A stretch of DNA of 41,639 nucleotides from an uncultured Bacilli bacterium (GTDB lineage Bacteria; Bacillota_I; Bacilli_A; RF39; UBA660), in NCBI GenBank assembly GCA_947588685.1, contig CANPYM010000008.1, forward strand, positions 1 to 41,639. The letters run 5' to 3'. The first letter of the stretch is position 1; each line of letters opens with the position of its first letter. Made by a program: the position numbers and the translations under genes. A model generated the notes under the pieces. That model had not been told where the DNA came from, made no database searches, and was given only the letters and a program-made list of their open reading frames with translations. Shown piece after piece: positions 25,676 to 35,169 of the stretch.

Positions 25676-27742
25676 TTAGTTAGTCAAACTTGTCTTAATA
25701 TAAATTTTTCCATCTTTGATAGAAATGTTAATGCCACCTTGCAGATCTGTCCTAAAAATAATCTTTTTCTTTAAACGATTTAAAATAACTTCTTTAGGAT
25801 GTCCATAGCGATTATCCTTTCCAACACTAATAAGAGCATACTTAGGATTTAAAAAGTTAAGGAAAGAAGAACTACTACTAGTATCTGATCCGTGATGACC
25901 AACTTTTAAGAAGGTTATGTTTTCTAAATGATATTTTTCCATAATATCTTTTTCTTTAATAGTTCCAGCATCACCCATAAATAAAAAAGAATAGTGGCCT
26001 ACTTTAAAATAAACGACATTAGAGTTATCATTCTCATTATCATACAATTTTGTATTTAAAAAGATAAACGAATATGATCCCTTCTTAAGCGTTTTCGCAC
26101 CCTTAAAATAATTTATTTTAGCGTCCTTTAATTTAGAGATTAAGCTTTGTTCTAATGCGTTATCTTCGCCTTGATTAAAAATGACATTAGTAACCTTAAA
26201 ATGCTTAACTAAATATTCCATACCGCCAATATGATCATAATCCCCATGCGTTAAGATAACATAATCTAATTTATGAACCCCCAAAGCTTTTAAAGTAGGT
26301 ATCGTAATATCTTCACTAACATTATAATTATTATCACGTGATAATTTGTTAGCGCAATCAATTAAAATGTTACCACCGTTATGTGGTAGTCTAATTAAAG
26401 TTGTATCGCCCTGCCCCACATTTAAAATATTAATCATAACTTGGTTACTTAGATAGTTAAAATGATAATGTATAAAAACTAATAAAATAAGAATTAATAA
26501 AGTATGATATTTTTTTCTAATAATACCTTGGATAACCAAATAAATAACTATATAGTAAATTAACAGCGCCCATACCGGTAGATGGCCTAAGGGTATATTT
26601 ATAGCATATCTACTAGTTAAAAGTGACAGCTTTTCCATAAAAGTAATTACAAAATTGAAAAGTCCTGCTAGTGGAGGAAAACAAAAATATAAAAGAGTTA
26701 AAGGAAAGACAACAAAAGAAATGAGCGGAATAAAAATAATATTTAAAAATGGTGTTAAAAGATTAAGAGAAAAATAGCTATTCACAACTAAAGGTATACT
26801 TGCAAGAAATGAGATTAAAGATGTCATCAAAACTTTAAGAAAATAGTTATGGTACTGATTAGCAATATAACCAAAACGAATTAGACTATATGATATCGTA
26901 TAACTAAAAAGAAAACCATTATTGTAAATAAAATAAGGATTATAAATAATATTAATACTAAAAAGATATAATAAAAGATAATCTGTTTTGATACCTAATT
27001 TAAATTGTCTATTCAAAAGACATAATGTAAATAATAAAACAGCTCTAATAATAGATGGATTATAACTAGTTAAATCCATATAACCAAGAAGAAAAAGAAT
27101 AGTTATAACATTAATAATATTATCCTTTTTAAAAAACTTATGTAAGATAAAATAAATAATGGCCACAAGAAGAGTAACATGCATACCGGATGTAGCAAAT
27201 AAATGGCTAATACCATTTACCTTATAACTATTTTTAACTTCATCAGATATTGAGCTGTTCTCACCTAAAACAAAAGTTTTTAAATAAGCAACTTGGTCTT
27301 TATCTTTTAAATAGTTAATAATTTTATTTTTTATTTTATAACGTAACGATGTATTCTTCTTAACTACTTCGATTTGAAGTGGTTCCATTAAATAATTTAC
27401 TTTCTGACTTCGAAGATAATTTTGATAATTAAATAAGTAAAAATTCTCTTGACCTGGCGGATAAGTTAAAACACCATTAGCCCTAATAGTATCCCCTACT
27501 TCAAACGTTGGAAAAGATGAAGTATTTACATAATAACGTATTAGAACATCATCGACGATGAGTGTTATACAATCATCATTACTAGTCATTTTTCTAATTG
27601 TTCCGGTTACGGAAGTATCAGATAATTGATAATCCGTTTTAAAAAAATTATTACAAACGATAATAATAGTATAAATAATGGCTAAAGTAAGAAAAGAATA
27701 GACAAAGTATTTAGACGCTAAGACGGTTTTTAATTTTCTCAT
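25676..27742 (-). CDS. comEC: competence DNA channel ComEC/Rec2
   Basis: 688 aa from the chosen ATG; a GTG 7 codons upstream is possible, and neither has a strong ribosome binding site. Two N-terminal helices enclose an extracellular OB-like domain (about 40-150). A polytopic Competence domain (about 150-420) and a metallo-beta-lactamase-type domain (about 430-688) follow, with GQGDTTLI, THGDYDHIGG, FMGDAG and GHHGSDTSS. It imports single-stranded DNA across the membrane. The start lies inside the comEA 3' end (32-bp overlap). The metal ligands look intact, so it is probably functional. Confidence 0.93.
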   Translation of the reverse strand: MRKLKTVLASKYFVYSFLTLAIIYTIIIVCNNFFKTDYQLSDTSVTGTIRKMTSNDDCITLIVDDVLIRYYVNTSSFPTFEVGDTIRANGVLTYPPGQENFYLFNYQNYLRSQKVNYLMEPLQIEVVKKNTSLRYKIKNKIINYLKDKDQVAYLKTFVLGENSSISDEVKNSYKVNGISHLFATSGMHVTLLVAIIYFILHKFFKKDNIINVITILFLLGYMDLTSYNPSIIRAVLLFTLCLLNRQFKLGIKTDYLLLYLFSINIIYNPYFIYNNGFLFSYTISYSLIRFGYIANQYHNYFLKVLMTSLISFLASIPLVVNSYFSLNLLTPFLNIIFIPLISFVVFPLTLLYFCFPPLAGLFNFVITFMEKLSLLTSRYAINIPLGHLPVWALLIYYIVIYLVIQGIIRKKYHTLLILILLVFIHYHFNYLSNQVMINILNVGQGDTTLIRLPHNGGNILIDCANKLSRDNNYNVSEDITIPTLKALGVHKLDYVILTHGDYDHIGGMEYLVKHFKVTNVIFNQGEDNALEQSLISKLKDAKINYFKGAKTLKKGSYSFIFLNTKLYDNENDNSNVVYFKVGHYSFLFMGDAGTIKEKDIMEKYHLENITFLKVGHHGSDTSSSSSFLNFLNPKYALISVGKDNRYGHPKEVILNRLKKKIIFRTDLQGGINISIKDGKIYIKTSLTN

Positions 27743-28370
27743 ACACAGATGATCCAATACCACTTACATTCATAATATCTTCAGGTGTTTTAAAATTACC
27801 ATTCGTCTTTCGATATTCAATGATACTCTTTGCTTTACTCTCACCAATACCATCTAAAGTCATCAATTCATCAAGCGTGGCCGTATTGATATTAACCATA
27901 CCATTTCCCGTATTCGTTTTATCACTAGCATTATTATTAGAACTATTTAGACAGGTCGTATTGTCGACGGTTGGACAATTACATGAAGTAATCATATATT
28001 TAGAAGATGTCTGTTCTAATTTAAACTCCTTAATCTCATCTTTGGTATAAACCCAAATAACCATCTCGTCAGTTACTTTCGCACTTAGATTAATATAATT
28101 AGTATTAGCCGTTTTCTTTAACCCACCAGCTAAGGCAATAACGTCATTAACTCTTAAAGTACTATCCACTTCATAAACACCCGGTTTATTAACCGCCCCT
28201 TTAATATCAACTTTATACTTACTAGTCTCTTTCACATCTTCTTGAATATCTTCTTCTGTGACCTCTTCTAAAGGTTCTAATTCTTTAGCAGCTTCAGGTT
28301 TACCATTAAAAAGAAAAACCATTGCAATTGCAATCACCACTAACACACCAACAATAATTTTATTTTTCAT
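27711..28370 (-). CDS. comEA: competence DNA receptor ComEA
   Basis: 219 aa. An N-terminal membrane anchor (about 5-22) is followed by an acidic linker, a SLBB domain (about 52-115) and a C-terminal helix-hairpin-helix pair (about 158-219, VNINTATLDELMTLDGIGESKAKSIIEYR). It binds incoming double-stranded DNA outside the membrane and hands it to ComEC. Unusual is a Cys-bearing linker between SLBB and HhH (Cys130, 132, 140). The ribosome binding site is GGGGGTG. Confidence 0.93.
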   Translation of the reverse strand: MKNKIIVGVLVVIAIAMVFLFNGKPEAAKELEPLEEVTEEDIQEDVKETSKYKVDIKGAVNKPGVYEVDSTLRVNDVIALAGGLKKTANTNYINLSAKVTDEMVIWVYTKDEIKEFKLEQTSSKYMITSCNCPTVDNTTCLNSSNNNASDKTNTGNGMVNINTATLDELMTLDGIGESKAKSIIEYRKTNGNFKTPEDIMNVSGIGSSVYEKIKNRLSV

Positions 28371-28439
28371 ATCGCACCCCCTATTAAATTATTATTGATT
28401 CCTTTAAGTTTTCCTTTTTCTTTTTTATATAAAATGCGA

Positions 28440-28445
28440 TATAAT
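28440..28445 (+). promoter_or_regulatory. probable glmS -10 element
   Basis: TATAAT 25 bp upstream of the ATG, with AAGGAGG between. No convincing -35. The predicted leader is far too short to hold a glmS ribozyme. Confidence 0.45.
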
Positions 28446-28470
28446 TAAATTAGAAGCTAAGGAGGATTTT

Positions 28471-30243
28471 ATGTGTGGAATAGTTGGCGTACTTAGTAAA
28501 GATAAAGATGCCATTAAAAAAGTAATTAGTTGTCTTAAACATTTAGAATACCGAGGATATGATTCGGCCGGGGTAGCTTATCCCTATAATAATGAAATAA
28601 AAATTATTAAAAAACAGGGTCGCATTAGCGAATTAGAAAAAATGCTTGATTTTAACGTTGAAACTAACTGTGCGATTGCGCATACTAGATGGGCAACCAA
28701 TGGTAAAGCTAGTGATACTAATGCTCATCCACATCAAGTTGGTAAAGTTACGATTGTTCATAATGGCATTATTGAAAATGCTGATGAGTTAAAAAAAGAA
28801 TTGGAAAAACTAAACTATCATTTTAAGTCTGAGACCGACACGGAGGTTATTGCGGCTTTATTAGATAATCTATGTCAAAATGATAATGATAAAATTAGTG
28901 TTTTACAGAAATTAGAACAAAAACTAAAAGGTAGTTATGCTCTAGGTATTCTTTTTAGTGATGATGATGCTTTATATGCTGTTAAAAAAGATAGTCCATT
29001 AATCTTAGGAATTAGTGACGATGATTATTTTATTGCTTCCGATGTTCCGGCTATTTTAGATTACACTAATAAATATATTGTTTTAGAAGATAATGATATT
29101 GTTAAAATTAATACAGATTATCATATCTATAATAATGATGCAAAAAGAGAAATTCATCATTTCGCCTATACTTATGATTTAAATAGTAAAGCTGAGTTTC
29201 CGCACTATATGTTAAAGGAAATCAACGAGCAACCTCTTGTCATTTATAATCTTTTAGATAAATATTTAAAAGACGACCTTATCAAGCTACCGGATTTAAG
29301 TAAATATGATCAAATTGATATTGTCGGTTGTGGTTCCGCTTATCATACAGCGCTCGTAGCCAAGACGCTTTTTGAAGAATATAGTGATACCAAAGTTTCA
29401 GCTTATGTTGCCAGTGAATATCGCTATCAGAAAAACTTCTTTAGTCCTCATAGTATTGCTATTTTTATCTCGCAATCAGGTGAAACAGCAGATACTCTTG
29501 CCTGTGCTAGACAGGTAAAAGAAAAAGGGGTAGCTACTTTAGCCATCGTTAATGCTAATCTTTCTAGTATCGCTAGAGAATGTGATGACGTCATCTACAT
29601 CGAAGCTGGTCCCGAAATCGCTGTCGCTACAACCAAAGCCTATACGGCTCAAATAACGATACTATCACTTTTAGCGTTAAAGGTAGCATATCAAAAAGGG
29701 CTTGTTCAAAGTCTTGATGATATCAAACAAGATATAACACATATTAAGGAAATAATCGTTCATTTAATTAACGATATTAATTATATTAAAATTGCTAAAA
29801 AAATCTATCAAAGACGGGACATCTTCTTTATCGGCCGTCTTATCGATTATGCTATTGCTCTTGAAGGCTCTTTAAAATTAAAAGAGATATCCTATATTCA
29901 TAGTGAAACATATCCGGCTGGAGAATTAAAACATGGAACAATTTCTTTAATAGAAGAAAATAGTCCAGTTATAGCTGTCATAACGTATGATAAAACCATT
30001 GATAAAACCATTAGTAATATCAAAGAAGTTAAAGCTAGAGGAGCTTATAATATTATTTTGACTAATCAAGATTTAGATAATGAAGCTTTTGATTATGTTA
30101 TTAAAATACCAAAGGTTAATGCTTTTCTAGATCCTATTATTAGTATTATTCCTCTTCAATTACTAGCATATTATGTTGCTAGACTAAATGGTTGTGATAT
30201 CGATAAACCTCGTAATCTAGCTAAATCGGTTACCGTTGAATAA
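28471..30243 (+). CDS. glmS: glutamine-fructose-6-phosphate aminotransferase (isomerizing)
   Basis: 590 aa, normal length. It makes glucosamine-6-phosphate from fructose-6-phosphate and glutamine, the first step to UDP-GlcNAc and peptidoglycan. The catalytic Cys2 of the glutaminase domain is in MCGIVGVLS, with HTRWATNGKASDTNAHPH. Two SIS domains follow (about 270-400 and 440-580), with GCGSAYHTAL, SQSGETADTLA, AVATTKAYT and YPAGELKHG; the end is AKSVTVE. It is a single-gene unit with AAGGAGG. Confidence 0.97.
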   Translation: MCGIVGVLSKDKDAIKKVISCLKHLEYRGYDSAGVAYPYNNEIKIIKKQGRISELEKMLDFNVETNCAIAHTRWATNGKASDTNAHPHQVGKVTIVHNGIIENADELKKELEKLNYHFKSETDTEVIAALLDNLCQNDNDKISVLQKLEQKLKGSYALGILFSDDDALYAVKKDSPLILGISDDDYFIASDVPAILDYTNKYIVLEDNDIVKINTDYHIYNNDAKREIHHFAYTYDLNSKAEFPHYMLKEINEQPLVIYNLLDKYLKDDLIKLPDLSKYDQIDIVGCGSAYHTALVAKTLFEEYSDTKVSAYVASEYRYQKNFFSPHSIAIFISQSGETADTLACARQVKEKGVATLAIVNANLSSIARECDDVIYIEAGPEIAVATTKAYTAQITILSLLALKVAYQKGLVQSLDDIKQDITHIKEIIVHLINDINYIKIAKKIYQRRDIFFIGRLIDYAIALEGSLKLKEISYIHSETYPAGELKHGTISLIEENSPVIAVITYDKTIDKTISNIKEVKARGAYNIILTNQDLDNEAFDYVIKIPKVNAFLDPIISIIPLQLLAYYVARLNGCDIDKPRNLAKSVTVE

Positions 30244-30280
30244 AAAAAGAAATACCAAAATGTATTTCTTTTATTTTTTC
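30243..30280. terminator. bidirectional terminator between glmS and srtB
   Basis: A 10-bp perfect stem (30246-30255 with 30262-30271) has a 6-nt loop, flanked by A runs on one side and T runs on the other. It serves glmS and the converging mraZ-to-sortase operon. Confidence 0.85.
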
Positions 30281-31080
30281 TCACGCTTAATTAATTTAGC
30301 ATGTAAAACAATTTTATCGGTATCATTATGGCAAGTTGATAATGTAATAATTTTATCATTAGCTGTTAAATTAACTTTGTAATTATAGACACTTCGCTTT
30401 TTTAATTTATTTAGGAAAGCTAAATATTCTTCATCATCACTAAAATCAATTTGTAAATAATCGTTTGTCGTCTTAATGCGATAAGTACTAAAGACTTGCC
30501 ATAAGGTGTTTTCCGTTTCGGTTGATATTTTAACAATATGATTATCTTTGTTAGAATACCAACTCTTTTTAATAGTCTCTCTTAAAGAACCAAACATTGT
30601 CTTATTAACTCTACCATGACCATATAGAATGGTATTCTTATCATAATCTTTTTTATTATTTCGATAATCCATAAAGATCCAGCCGGCTGTATTATACTTA
30701 CGATCAAACTGATGCGATAAATAATACTTGTTATCTTTCGTTTGAACAAAAGGATAATTGACATTCGTACCAGTTACTTGAATCCAACCGACCACTTCTT
30801 TGTTCGTTTTTTTAAGATTGCTGAAATCGACATCAATTAAGTTAACCTTAATGTAGTCCCAATAAGGATCAGCTTTATCTTTAACGGGATTAACTACTTC
30901 CGTTGCTGGCGTATCCTCTTTTTCATAAACTTCCGTTTCTTGTTCAATCTCTTCGGTTTGATCTTCAATCTTTTGATTTTCTTTTTCCCACGTTAGAATA
31001 TGCCACCCCGAATAGATTAAAAGAAATAGACAAGCACATATATCAAAGAAAAAGACGATTTTAGCTATTTTCTTTTTCAT
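30271..31080 (-). CDS. srtB: class B sortase
   Basis: 269 aa from the ATG preceded by AGAGGTG. An N-terminal membrane helix (about 7-27) and an acidic linker precede a sortase B domain (about 75-269), with VGWIQVTGTNVNYPFVQ, ILYGHGRVNKTMFGSL (His155) and TLSTC (Cys250). The usual catalytic Arg, located just before the last IVV strand in SrtB enzymes, appears to be Lys256 (DKIVLHAKL). It should attach surface proteins to the wall. It is the last gene after pbp, 14 bp downstream, in the mraZ operon. Confidence 0.9.
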   Translation of the reverse strand: MKKKIAKIVFFFDICACLFLLIYSGWHILTWEKENQKIEDQTEEIEQETEVYEKEDTPATEVVNPVKDKADPYWDYIKVNLIDVDFSNLKKTNKEVVGWIQVTGTNVNYPFVQTKDNKYYLSHQFDRKYNTAGWIFMDYRNNKKDYDKNTILYGHGRVNKTMFGSLRETIKKSWYSNKDNHIVKISTETENTLWQVFSTYRIKTTNDYLQIDFSDDEEYLAFLNKLKKRSVYNYKVNLTANDKIITLSTCHNDTDKIVLHAKLIKREKK

Positions 31081-31094
31081 AGACACCTCTTTAG

Positions 31095-33497
31095 TTATTT
31101 TTTATTATCAGTAGTCGTTTTATGCGTTTTATTTTCTAAATTGACAACTAACTCGCCATCAACGACTTCGCCACTTTTAATACTTTGACTGACAACATAG
31201 CCATACCCATTAATAGTAAGTGGAATGTTCGCCATTTCGGCATACTTAATAACTTCACTTCGCGCCCAATTTTTCATATTAGGCATTAAATTATTTTCAC
31301 CATTAGTTAATAGGAAAACTTTATCACCCGTTAAAACCGTCGCCGTCGCTTTCGGATATTGGTCAATTACTTTATCGCCATCTCCGATTAAAATAACCTT
31401 TAAGCCATCTTTTTCTAATTCATTTTTGACACTTATCGTATTAGAACTTGTATAAGAAGCTAAAGAATATTTTTGAAGTTTAACATCTTCATCGGTATCA
31501 GTAAACATATTACGATATTTAGCAACATTTTTTAGAACATCAACAACATAAGGATAAGTTACATAAGATAAGTATGTTCTTGGTTTTTTAATCGCTGTAT
31601 ATATGATAATTTCTGGGTCTTCAAATGGGAACATTCCGGCAAAAGATACAATGTAATTACCATTACCAGTTAAATATTTACCATTTTCCGCAATTTGAGC
31701 GGTACCCGTTTTACCGATAACATGGAAATTTTTAATATTGTAATAACGACCAGTGGCATGTTTAAAATTGACATTATCATACATCAATTGTTTAACTGTT
31801 GCAACCGCCTCACTACTAGCAACCCGGTCCGTTACTTCAGTTTTCGTTTCGGTGACCTCACCCGTATTACGATCAACAACCTTTTTAATGATGTGCGGTT
31901 TTACAATATGACCATCATTCGCAATAATGCTTAAAGCTTGAAGTTGTTGAATAGCTGTCGTCGTTAGGCCTTGACCAAAACTAACACTTAGCCAATCGAC
32001 ATCGACGTTTTCATTAAAATTAACCGTACCAGTTAATTCTTGGCTAAGTTCAATACCAGTTTTAGCTCCAAAGCCATAAGATTTAAGACAAGCTTTTAAT
32101 TTTGATGGGGTTAAATAATCCCTAGCAACATGAATAGCTCCAACGTTACTAGAGTAAGTAAAACCTAGATTGTAAGAAATATCACCCCAACCATTTTTAT
32201 TCCAATCATTAACTTTTGTATCACCAATTTTAATAGAACCAGATCTATACTTTTTCTCACCATCATAATTGCCTGTATCAGCTGCACATAAATAAGTATA
32301 AATCTTCATAACACTACCAGGCTCATAACCATAGGAAACAAGTGGATTTTGATAACTCATATCACTAGATAAACTGTTAGGATCAAAACTAGGACTAGTG
32401 GCGCTACCTAAAATCTCTCCTGTTTTGGCATCCATAACCGCCATAATCATCCATTCTGATCCCCAGTCTTTAACTTCTTCTTTAACAGCTGTTTCAAGGA
32501 AACGTTGAATATTTGAATTAATCGTTAGATAGACATCCTTGCCATCAATAGGTTCAACTCTTTCTTCCGGGGTATCGGGAATACGATAACCAGATGGATC
32601 TCTTTGATAAGTTAAGCTACCATTCGTACCACGTAACTCCGAATTGAACTTACTTTCAATTCCTAACTCCCCTTCCGTTACAATATCAGTTCTAGTGGAT
32701 ACATCATTTTTAATAACATTTAAAATACCTCTAACTAAAGGCGCACCCGTTTCAGCTACTGAAAGTTGATAAAAAGTACTACCAACTTTAATGGCCTTAA
32801 TCGTCGCACCATTATCCGCAACAATATCTTCGTTATAGATAGTTAGTTTAACATCTTTATAACGACTATAATAACTAGAATAATAGTCTTTTAAGTCAAA
32901 ATCTTCTTTTAACTTAAGATTGATTCTTGGATATTCTCTTGCATAACCAATAATATATGAAGCAAATTGACCATTAGGATAAAAACGTTTCGTCGATTCA
33001 ATAAAATCAATACCTGGTAAATCTAAGTTTTCAATTTCAATTTTCTTTAATTCTGTTAATTTTGAGCCATAAATACCAAACTCAACTTGGTATAAGTTTT
33101 GGTTTAAACGTTCTAAGATATAATCATAAGGAGCATCTAAAACTTCAGATAGCTTTTGGGCCGTCATCTCTTTGTTGACAACGTGATGCGGATTATTTAT
33201 ATTCGTCGTTTTAGATGGACTTAAATAAGCGATTAACGTATAAGATGTAACAGTCGTCGCTAAAATATTTTCTTCACTATCATAGATGGTTCCACGATTA
33301 GCAATTAAATCAGTTGAGACCGTCGTTCGATTAGCTGCAATTTGTTTTAAATCATCGCCATATACCTTTGGTGATAAACTGATATAGGCGAATTGAACTA
33401 AAAGCGCAAATAAAAAAAACAAATAAAGAAGAAGTACGCGCTTTGGTACTATCCAGTTACGAGTAACCGTCATACTTTTCTTCCTTATTCGTTTCAT
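31095..33497 (-). CDS. division-type class B penicillin-binding protein with PASTA domains
   Basis: 800 aa. It has a membrane helix (about 20-40), an N-terminal dimerisation region, a transpeptidase (about 325-650) with the active-site Ser395 in PGSVMK, SSN (449-451) and KTG (596-598), and then two PASTA domains (about 682-737 and 739-789). It cross-links septal peptidoglycan, most like PBP2B/FtsI from its place after ftsL. About 85 residues (188-275) lie between YIIGYA and the GELGIESKFNSELRG motif that usually follows closely. Besides the mraZ promoter, it has an internal compact promoter. Confidence 0.92.
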   Translation of the reverse strand: MKRIRKKSMTVTRNWIVPKRVLLLYLFFLFALLVQFAYISLSPKVYGDDLKQIAANRTTVSTDLIANRGTIYDSEENILATTVTSYTLIAYLSPSKTTNINNPHHVVNKEMTAQKLSEVLDAPYDYILERLNQNLYQVEFGIYGSKLTELKKIEIENLDLPGIDFIESTKRFYPNGQFASYIIGYAREYPRINLKLKEDFDLKDYYSSYYSRYKDVKLTIYNEDIVADNGATIKAIKVGSTFYQLSVAETGAPLVRGILNVIKNDVSTRTDIVTEGELGIESKFNSELRGTNGSLTYQRDPSGYRIPDTPEERVEPIDGKDVYLTINSNIQRFLETAVKEEVKDWGSEWMIMAVMDAKTGEILGSATSPSFDPNSLSSDMSYQNPLVSYGYEPGSVMKIYTYLCAADTGNYDGEKKYRSGSIKIGDTKVNDWNKNGWGDISYNLGFTYSSNVGAIHVARDYLTPSKLKACLKSYGFGAKTGIELSQELTGTVNFNENVDVDWLSVSFGQGLTTTAIQQLQALSIIANDGHIVKPHIIKKVVDRNTGEVTETKTEVTDRVASSEAVATVKQLMYDNVNFKHATGRYYNIKNFHVIGKTGTAQIAENGKYLTGNGNYIVSFAGMFPFEDPEIIIYTAIKKPRTYLSYVTYPYVVDVLKNVAKYRNMFTDTDEDVKLQKYSLASYTSSNTISVKNELEKDGLKVILIGDGDKVIDQYPKATATVLTGDKVFLLTNGENNLMPNMKNWARSEVIKYAEMANIPLTINGYGYVVSQSIKSGEVVDGELVVNLENKTHKTTTDNKK

Positions 33498-33542
33498 ATT
33501 ATCACCATTTTAATTATAACATAGTTTATTTATTAATAACAA
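33498..33542 (-). promoter_or_regulatory. internal compact promoter of the PBP gene
   Basis: TTGTTA (33537-33542), 18 bp, TGTTATAAT (hexamer 33513-33518), six bases, GGTGAT (33501-33506), three bases, ATG. It would allow the PBP and the sortase to be made separately from mraZ, rsmH and ftsL. Confidence 0.6.
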
Positions 33543-33819
33543 CAATATTTTTATTGTTATAAGCTAGTCCCATATCGGCAATCGCAGCACTAACATTATT
33601 GTAAGAAGTAAGCTCATTTAACTGCATTGTCAGTGATTCATTTTTCTTCTCTTGATTTTCAATACGATATTCTATCTTTTCAATATTCATCTTTGTATTA
33701 CTTATTTGCGCGCCAAAGAAGATCTGAACAGCGAATAAACCTACGACACACATGATCATAATAAACATTAGGAATTTTTCTTCACGATTAAACTTTGGTT
33801 TTCTTTTAGGTTTCTTCAT
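33526..33819 (-). CDS. ftsL: FtsL-like division protein
   Basis: 97 aa. A basic cytoplasmic head (KKPKRKPKF) is followed by one membrane helix (about 15-35) and a short extracellular coiled coil (about 38-75). This is the standard FtsL/DivIC layout, and the position between rsmH and the PBP supports it. It should scaffold the septal PBP complex. The sequence itself is poorly conserved, so the call rests on topology and context. It starts one base after the rsmH stop codon. Confidence 0.82.
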   Translation of the reverse strand: MKKPKRKPKFNREEKFLMFIMIMCVVGLFAVQIFFGAQISNTKMNIEKIEYRIENQEKKNESLTMQLNELTSYNNVSAAIADMGLAYNNKNIVVINK

Positions 33820-33820
33820 C

Positions 33821-34729
33821 CTATCTAATCCTCTCTATAACTCTTAACTTCGCACTTCGCGCTCTTGGATTCTTACTTACTTCTTCTAAAGAAGGTTCTA
33901 ACACCTTAACCATTTTATATTTACTTTGATATTCTAATGGTACAACTGGTAAATCCTTTAATTCGGGATTTACTTTTGTAACTTTATTAAAGACGTCTTT
34001 GCATACTTTATCTTCAAGTGAATGAAAACTTATGACGCATATTCTTCCACCAACTTTAAGGAGGTCTAAAGCATCCGTCAAGCTTTTTTCCAAGACATTT
34101 AACTCATCATTAACTTCAATTCTAATAGCTTGAAAAACTTTTCGAGCCGGATGCTTCTCACGACGATATTTTAGTGGAACATTATTTTTGATGACTTCGG
34201 CAAGTTCCAAAGTCGTCGTTATGGGACGAGATGCGATAATGCCTTTTGCAATCATCGGTGCAAATTTCTCCTCCCCATATTTATAAAAAATATTAACTAA
34301 CTCTTCATATGTATAATTATTAACGACCTCATAGGCACTCAACGGATTATCCTGATTCATCCGCATATCTAATTTCGCATCCCGATGAAAACTAAATCCT
34401 CTTTCATCTTCATCAAGTTGCGGACTAGAAACACCTAGGTCATATAAGATGCCATCAACTTCGCTAATACCACGGCTAGTTAATTCATCTTTTAAATAAC
34501 AAAAATTATTATTGATAATTTCATAATTAGAAGCAATTGCATCTAAACGCTTTAAACTATAATTGATAGCCTCTTTATCTTGATCAAACGCATATAAGTG
34601 TCCCTTGGGAATACGTTTTAATATTTCACTACTATGACCACCATAGCCTAAAGTACAATCGACAATAAGACTATCTTCTTTAAGATTTAAGTATTTTAAA
34701 CATTCCTCTAATAGAACACTGATGTGCAT
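33821..34729 (-). CDS. rsmH: 16S rRNA (cytosine1402-N4)-methyltransferase
   Basis: 302 aa, normal length. It N4-methylates C1402 of 16S rRNA with SAM. Visible motifs are HISVLLEECLKYL, DCTLGYGGHSSEIL, YDLGVSSPQLDEDERGFSF, RMNQ and the C-terminal PRARSAKLRVIER. It has AGGGGGAT, overlapping the mraZ stop. mraZ-rsmH-ftsL-pbp is the conserved start of the division and cell wall cluster. Confidence 0.96.
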   Translation of the reverse strand: MHISVLLEECLKYLNLKEDSLIVDCTLGYGGHSSEILKRIPKGHLYAFDQDKEAINYSLKRLDAIASNYEIINNNFCYLKDELTSRGISEVDGILYDLGVSSPQLDEDERGFSFHRDAKLDMRMNQDNPLSAYEVVNNYTYEELVNIFYKYGEEKFAPMIAKGIIASRPITTTLELAEVIKNNVPLKYRREKHPARKVFQAIRIEVNDELNVLEKSLTDALDLLKVGGRICVISFHSLEDKVCKDVFNKVTKVNPELKDLPVVPLEYQSKYKMVKVLEPSLEEVSKNPRARSAKLRVIERIR

Positions 34730-34737
34730 ATATCCCC

Positions 34738-35160
34738 CTAAATCGTAAATAGTGTATCAGCGATATCTGATAATTTATTCTCGTTTTCATTGATAAAGAT
34801 ATTCCATTCTTCTTTACTCCATATTTCCAAACGTTCATCAACACCAATGATTAAACAATCTTTTTCTAATTTAGCATATTCTACTAATGGCGATGGAATA
34901 TTGACTCTTCCTTGGGTATCAATCTCGCAATTGATTGCACCTGATAAGAAGATACGCATAAAATAACGTTTATCGCGCGTATCCGGAATATCTTTATATT
35001 TAGCGATAATCAATTCCCAGTTCTTTTTTGGATAGACATAAAGGCACCCTTCTAGGCCTCTTGTCATATAAAAATCACTACCTAATTCATCGCGGAGTTT
35101 AGAAGGAATAATGATTCTACCCTTACTATCGATTGTATGTCGATACTCACCCATAAACAT
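34738..35160 (-). CDS. mraZ: transcriptional regulator MraZ
   Basis: 140 aa from the ATG giving MFMGEYRHTID, preceded by GGTGAT; a GTG three codons earlier is less likely. It has two SpoVT/AbrB-like halves, with SKGRIIIPSKLRDELG and TQGRVNIPSPLVEYA. MraZ is a ring-forming DNA-binding protein that controls its own operon by binding short repeats near the promoter. Four such repeats lie directly upstream. Confidence 0.96.
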   Translation of the reverse strand: MFMGEYRHTIDSKGRIIIPSKLRDELGSDFYMTRGLEGCLYVYPKKNWELIIAKYKDIPDTRDKRYFMRIFLSGAINCEIDTQGRVNIPSPLVEYAKLEKDCLIIGVDERLEIWSKEEWNIFINENENKLSDIADTLFTI

Positions 35161-35169
35161 AGAAATCAC

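Noticed and set aside
28371-28470. glmS ribozyme upstream of glmS
   Set aside because: The likely -10 is only 25 bp before the start codon and no ribozyme-like structure is visible in the 100-bp gap.
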